This document shows positions 5,205-5,993 of a stretch of DNA of 5,993 nt, one piece after another (the stretch's first letter is position 1; each line of letters starts with the position of its first letter). Under the pieces are notes generated by a model. The model worked only from the letters and a program-made list of their open reading frames with translations, ran no database searches and had not been told where the DNA came from. Source of the stretch: Coriobacteriia bacterium (GTDB lineage: Bacteria > Actinomycetota > Coriobacteriia > Coriobacteriales > UBA8131); assembly GCA_009781535.1 (NCBI GenBank), contig WQXX01000070.1, forward strand, positions 1 to 5,993. The letters are read 5' to 3'. Made by a program: the position numbers and the translations under genes.

Positions 5205-5972
5205 CTACACATATGCCTTTACGAGGTCGATGAAGTCGGTGGCGACAAGGGCGGCTCCGCCGATTAGACCACCGTCGATATTGGGCATGGGCACAAAGTG
5301 TTTGACATTGCTCGGTTTCATCGAGCCGCCGTAGAGGATGCGCATCTCCTGCGCGATTTCATCTCCGTATAGCTCAATCAGTGTGTCGCGGATGGCAGAG
5401 CAGGTCTCCTCTGCCATCTCAGGCGTCGCGGTACGTCCGGTGCCGATAGCCCAGATAGGCTCATAGGCGATGACAGCGCGCTGCGCGTCGTCGGCGGTTA
5501 CGCCGACAAGCGCAGCGCGCACCTGTGAAGTCACATAACTTGCGGTCTCGCCAGCTTCGCGGGTCGCGAGGCTTTCTCCGCAGCAGATGATCGGGATGAT
5601 GTTGTTTCTGATCAGGGCGCGCGCTTTGGCGTTGACCATCTCGTCGGTCTCGTGGAAGAATTCTCGACGCTCGGAGTGGCCGACGATGCAGTAGGTGCAG
5701 CCGAGTTCTTTGAGCATTTTCGGCGAGATGGCGCCGGTAAATGCGCCTTCGTCCTCCCAGAACACATCTTGAGCACCGAGCTTGATCGGCGACTTGTCAA
5801 AGCCAAGCACGATGCGGACACTTCGTAGGGAGGTAAACGGAGGGCAGACGAGCACATCCACCGATTTGTATTCTTTCATGTACTCAAACGACAGCTTCTG
5901 GGTGAGTTCCGTTGCCTCAGCCGCTGTTTTGTTCATCTTCCAGTTTCCTGCGATCATTGGACGCCGTGCCAT
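5205..5972 (-). CDS. tpiA: Triosephosphate isomerase
   Basis: This cytosolic TIM-barrel enzyme interconverts dihydroxyacetone phosphate and glyceraldehyde 3-phosphate in glycolysis and gluconeogenesis. With the chosen start it has 255 residues, normal for the family (about 250). It shows Asn10 and Lys12 in AGNWKMN, the electrophile His99 in VGHSERR, catalytic Glu171 in AYEPIWAIGTG with the mobile loop 6 that follows, LYGGSMKPSN (213-222) and DGGLIGGAAL (233-242) for phosphate binding. I chose the ATG at 5970-5972: AGGAG lies 10 bases upstream, and the protein then begins MARRPMIAGNWKMN, as most family members do. A GTG three codons earlier (5979-5981) would extend the frame, but its codon lies one base from the Shine-Dalgarno, too close to serve. 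Usual partners such as gap, pgk or secG are not in the window; upstream genes would lie beyond 5993. Confidence 0.98.
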   Translation of the reverse strand: MARRPMIAGNWKMNKTAAEATELTQKLSFEYMKEYKSVDVLVCPPFTSLRSVRIVLGFDKSPIKLGAQDVFWEDEGAFTGAISPKMLKELGCTYCIVGHSERREFFHETDEMVNAKARALIRNNIIPIICCGESLATREAGETASYVTSQVRAALVGVTADDAQRAVIAYEPIWAIGTGRTATPEMAEETCSAIRDTLIELYGDEIAQEMRILYGGSMKPSNVKHFVPMPNIDGGLIGGAALVATDFIDLVKAYV

Positions 5973-5982
5973 TGCTACCACA

Positions 5983-5987
5983 CTCCT
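5983..5987 (-). promoter_or_regulatory. Ribosome binding site that decides the tpiA start
   Basis: The minus strand reads AAGGAG followed by TGTGGTAGCA and ATG. The AGGAG core at 5983-5987 is 10 bases from the ATG at 5972 but only one base from the upstream GTG at 5981. This makes the ATG the better initiator even though the spacing is at the long end of normal. Confidence 0.7.
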
Positions 5988-5993
5988 TGTCGT

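Noticed and set aside
5973..5981. GTG start for tpiA three codons upstream
   Set aside because: It sits one base from the Shine-Dalgarno core and adds residues before the usual N-terminus of the family; the ATG at 5972 fits better.

Overview
The window is a compact bacterial chromosome segment in which all five protein genes lie on the minus strand. Read in the direction of transcription (high to low coordinates) they are triosephosphate isomerase (tpiA), a HipB-like antitoxin, a HipA-like kinase toxin, an alpha/beta hydrolase of the monoacylglycerol lipase / lysophospholipase type, and glycerol kinase (glpK). Mid-range base composition, good AGGAG-type ribosome binding sites and the protein sequences fit a Gram-positive-type bacterium. 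I lean weakly towards an actinobacterium of the class Coriobacteriia, but this is an impression from memory and was not tested.

Layout: 1-416 has no gene. It holds a 128-bp tandem repeat (2.5 copies, probably continuing left of the window) built from two hairpins, then a separate GC-rich hairpin directly behind the glpK stop. glpK occupies 417-1955. The 56-bp gap before it carries a stray fragment of the 128-bp repeat that reaches the stop codon of the hydrolase gene (2012-3154). A 61-bp gap with a perfect TATAAT box inside an imperfect palindrome separates the hydrolase from hipA (3216-4601). hipB (4591-5052) overlaps hipA by 11 bp. A 152-bp gap, mostly AT-rich, precedes it, and tpiA (5205-5972) ends the window.

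How the genes may work together: the hydrolase could release glycerol from acylglycerols and GlpK would phosphorylate it. After oxidation by a glycerol-3-phosphate dehydrogenase (not in the window), TpiA would feed the dihydroxyacetone phosphate into glycolysis. This link is inferred from order and family. hipB-hipA looks like an intact type II toxin-antitoxin module placed between these metabolic genes.

The most unusual feature is repetition at three scales. There is a 128-bp intergenic tandem repeat, an 18-bp in-frame repeat (eight hexapeptides) inserted in the hydrolase, and a 24-bp in-frame repeat (six octapeptides) forming the C-terminal tail of the antitoxin. Both coding repeats are multiples of three, so copy-number change would alter protein length without breaking the frame. 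I did not find a clearly new multi-gene system. The repeat-bearing antitoxin and hydrolase and the palindromic promoter between them are the parts most worth following up.
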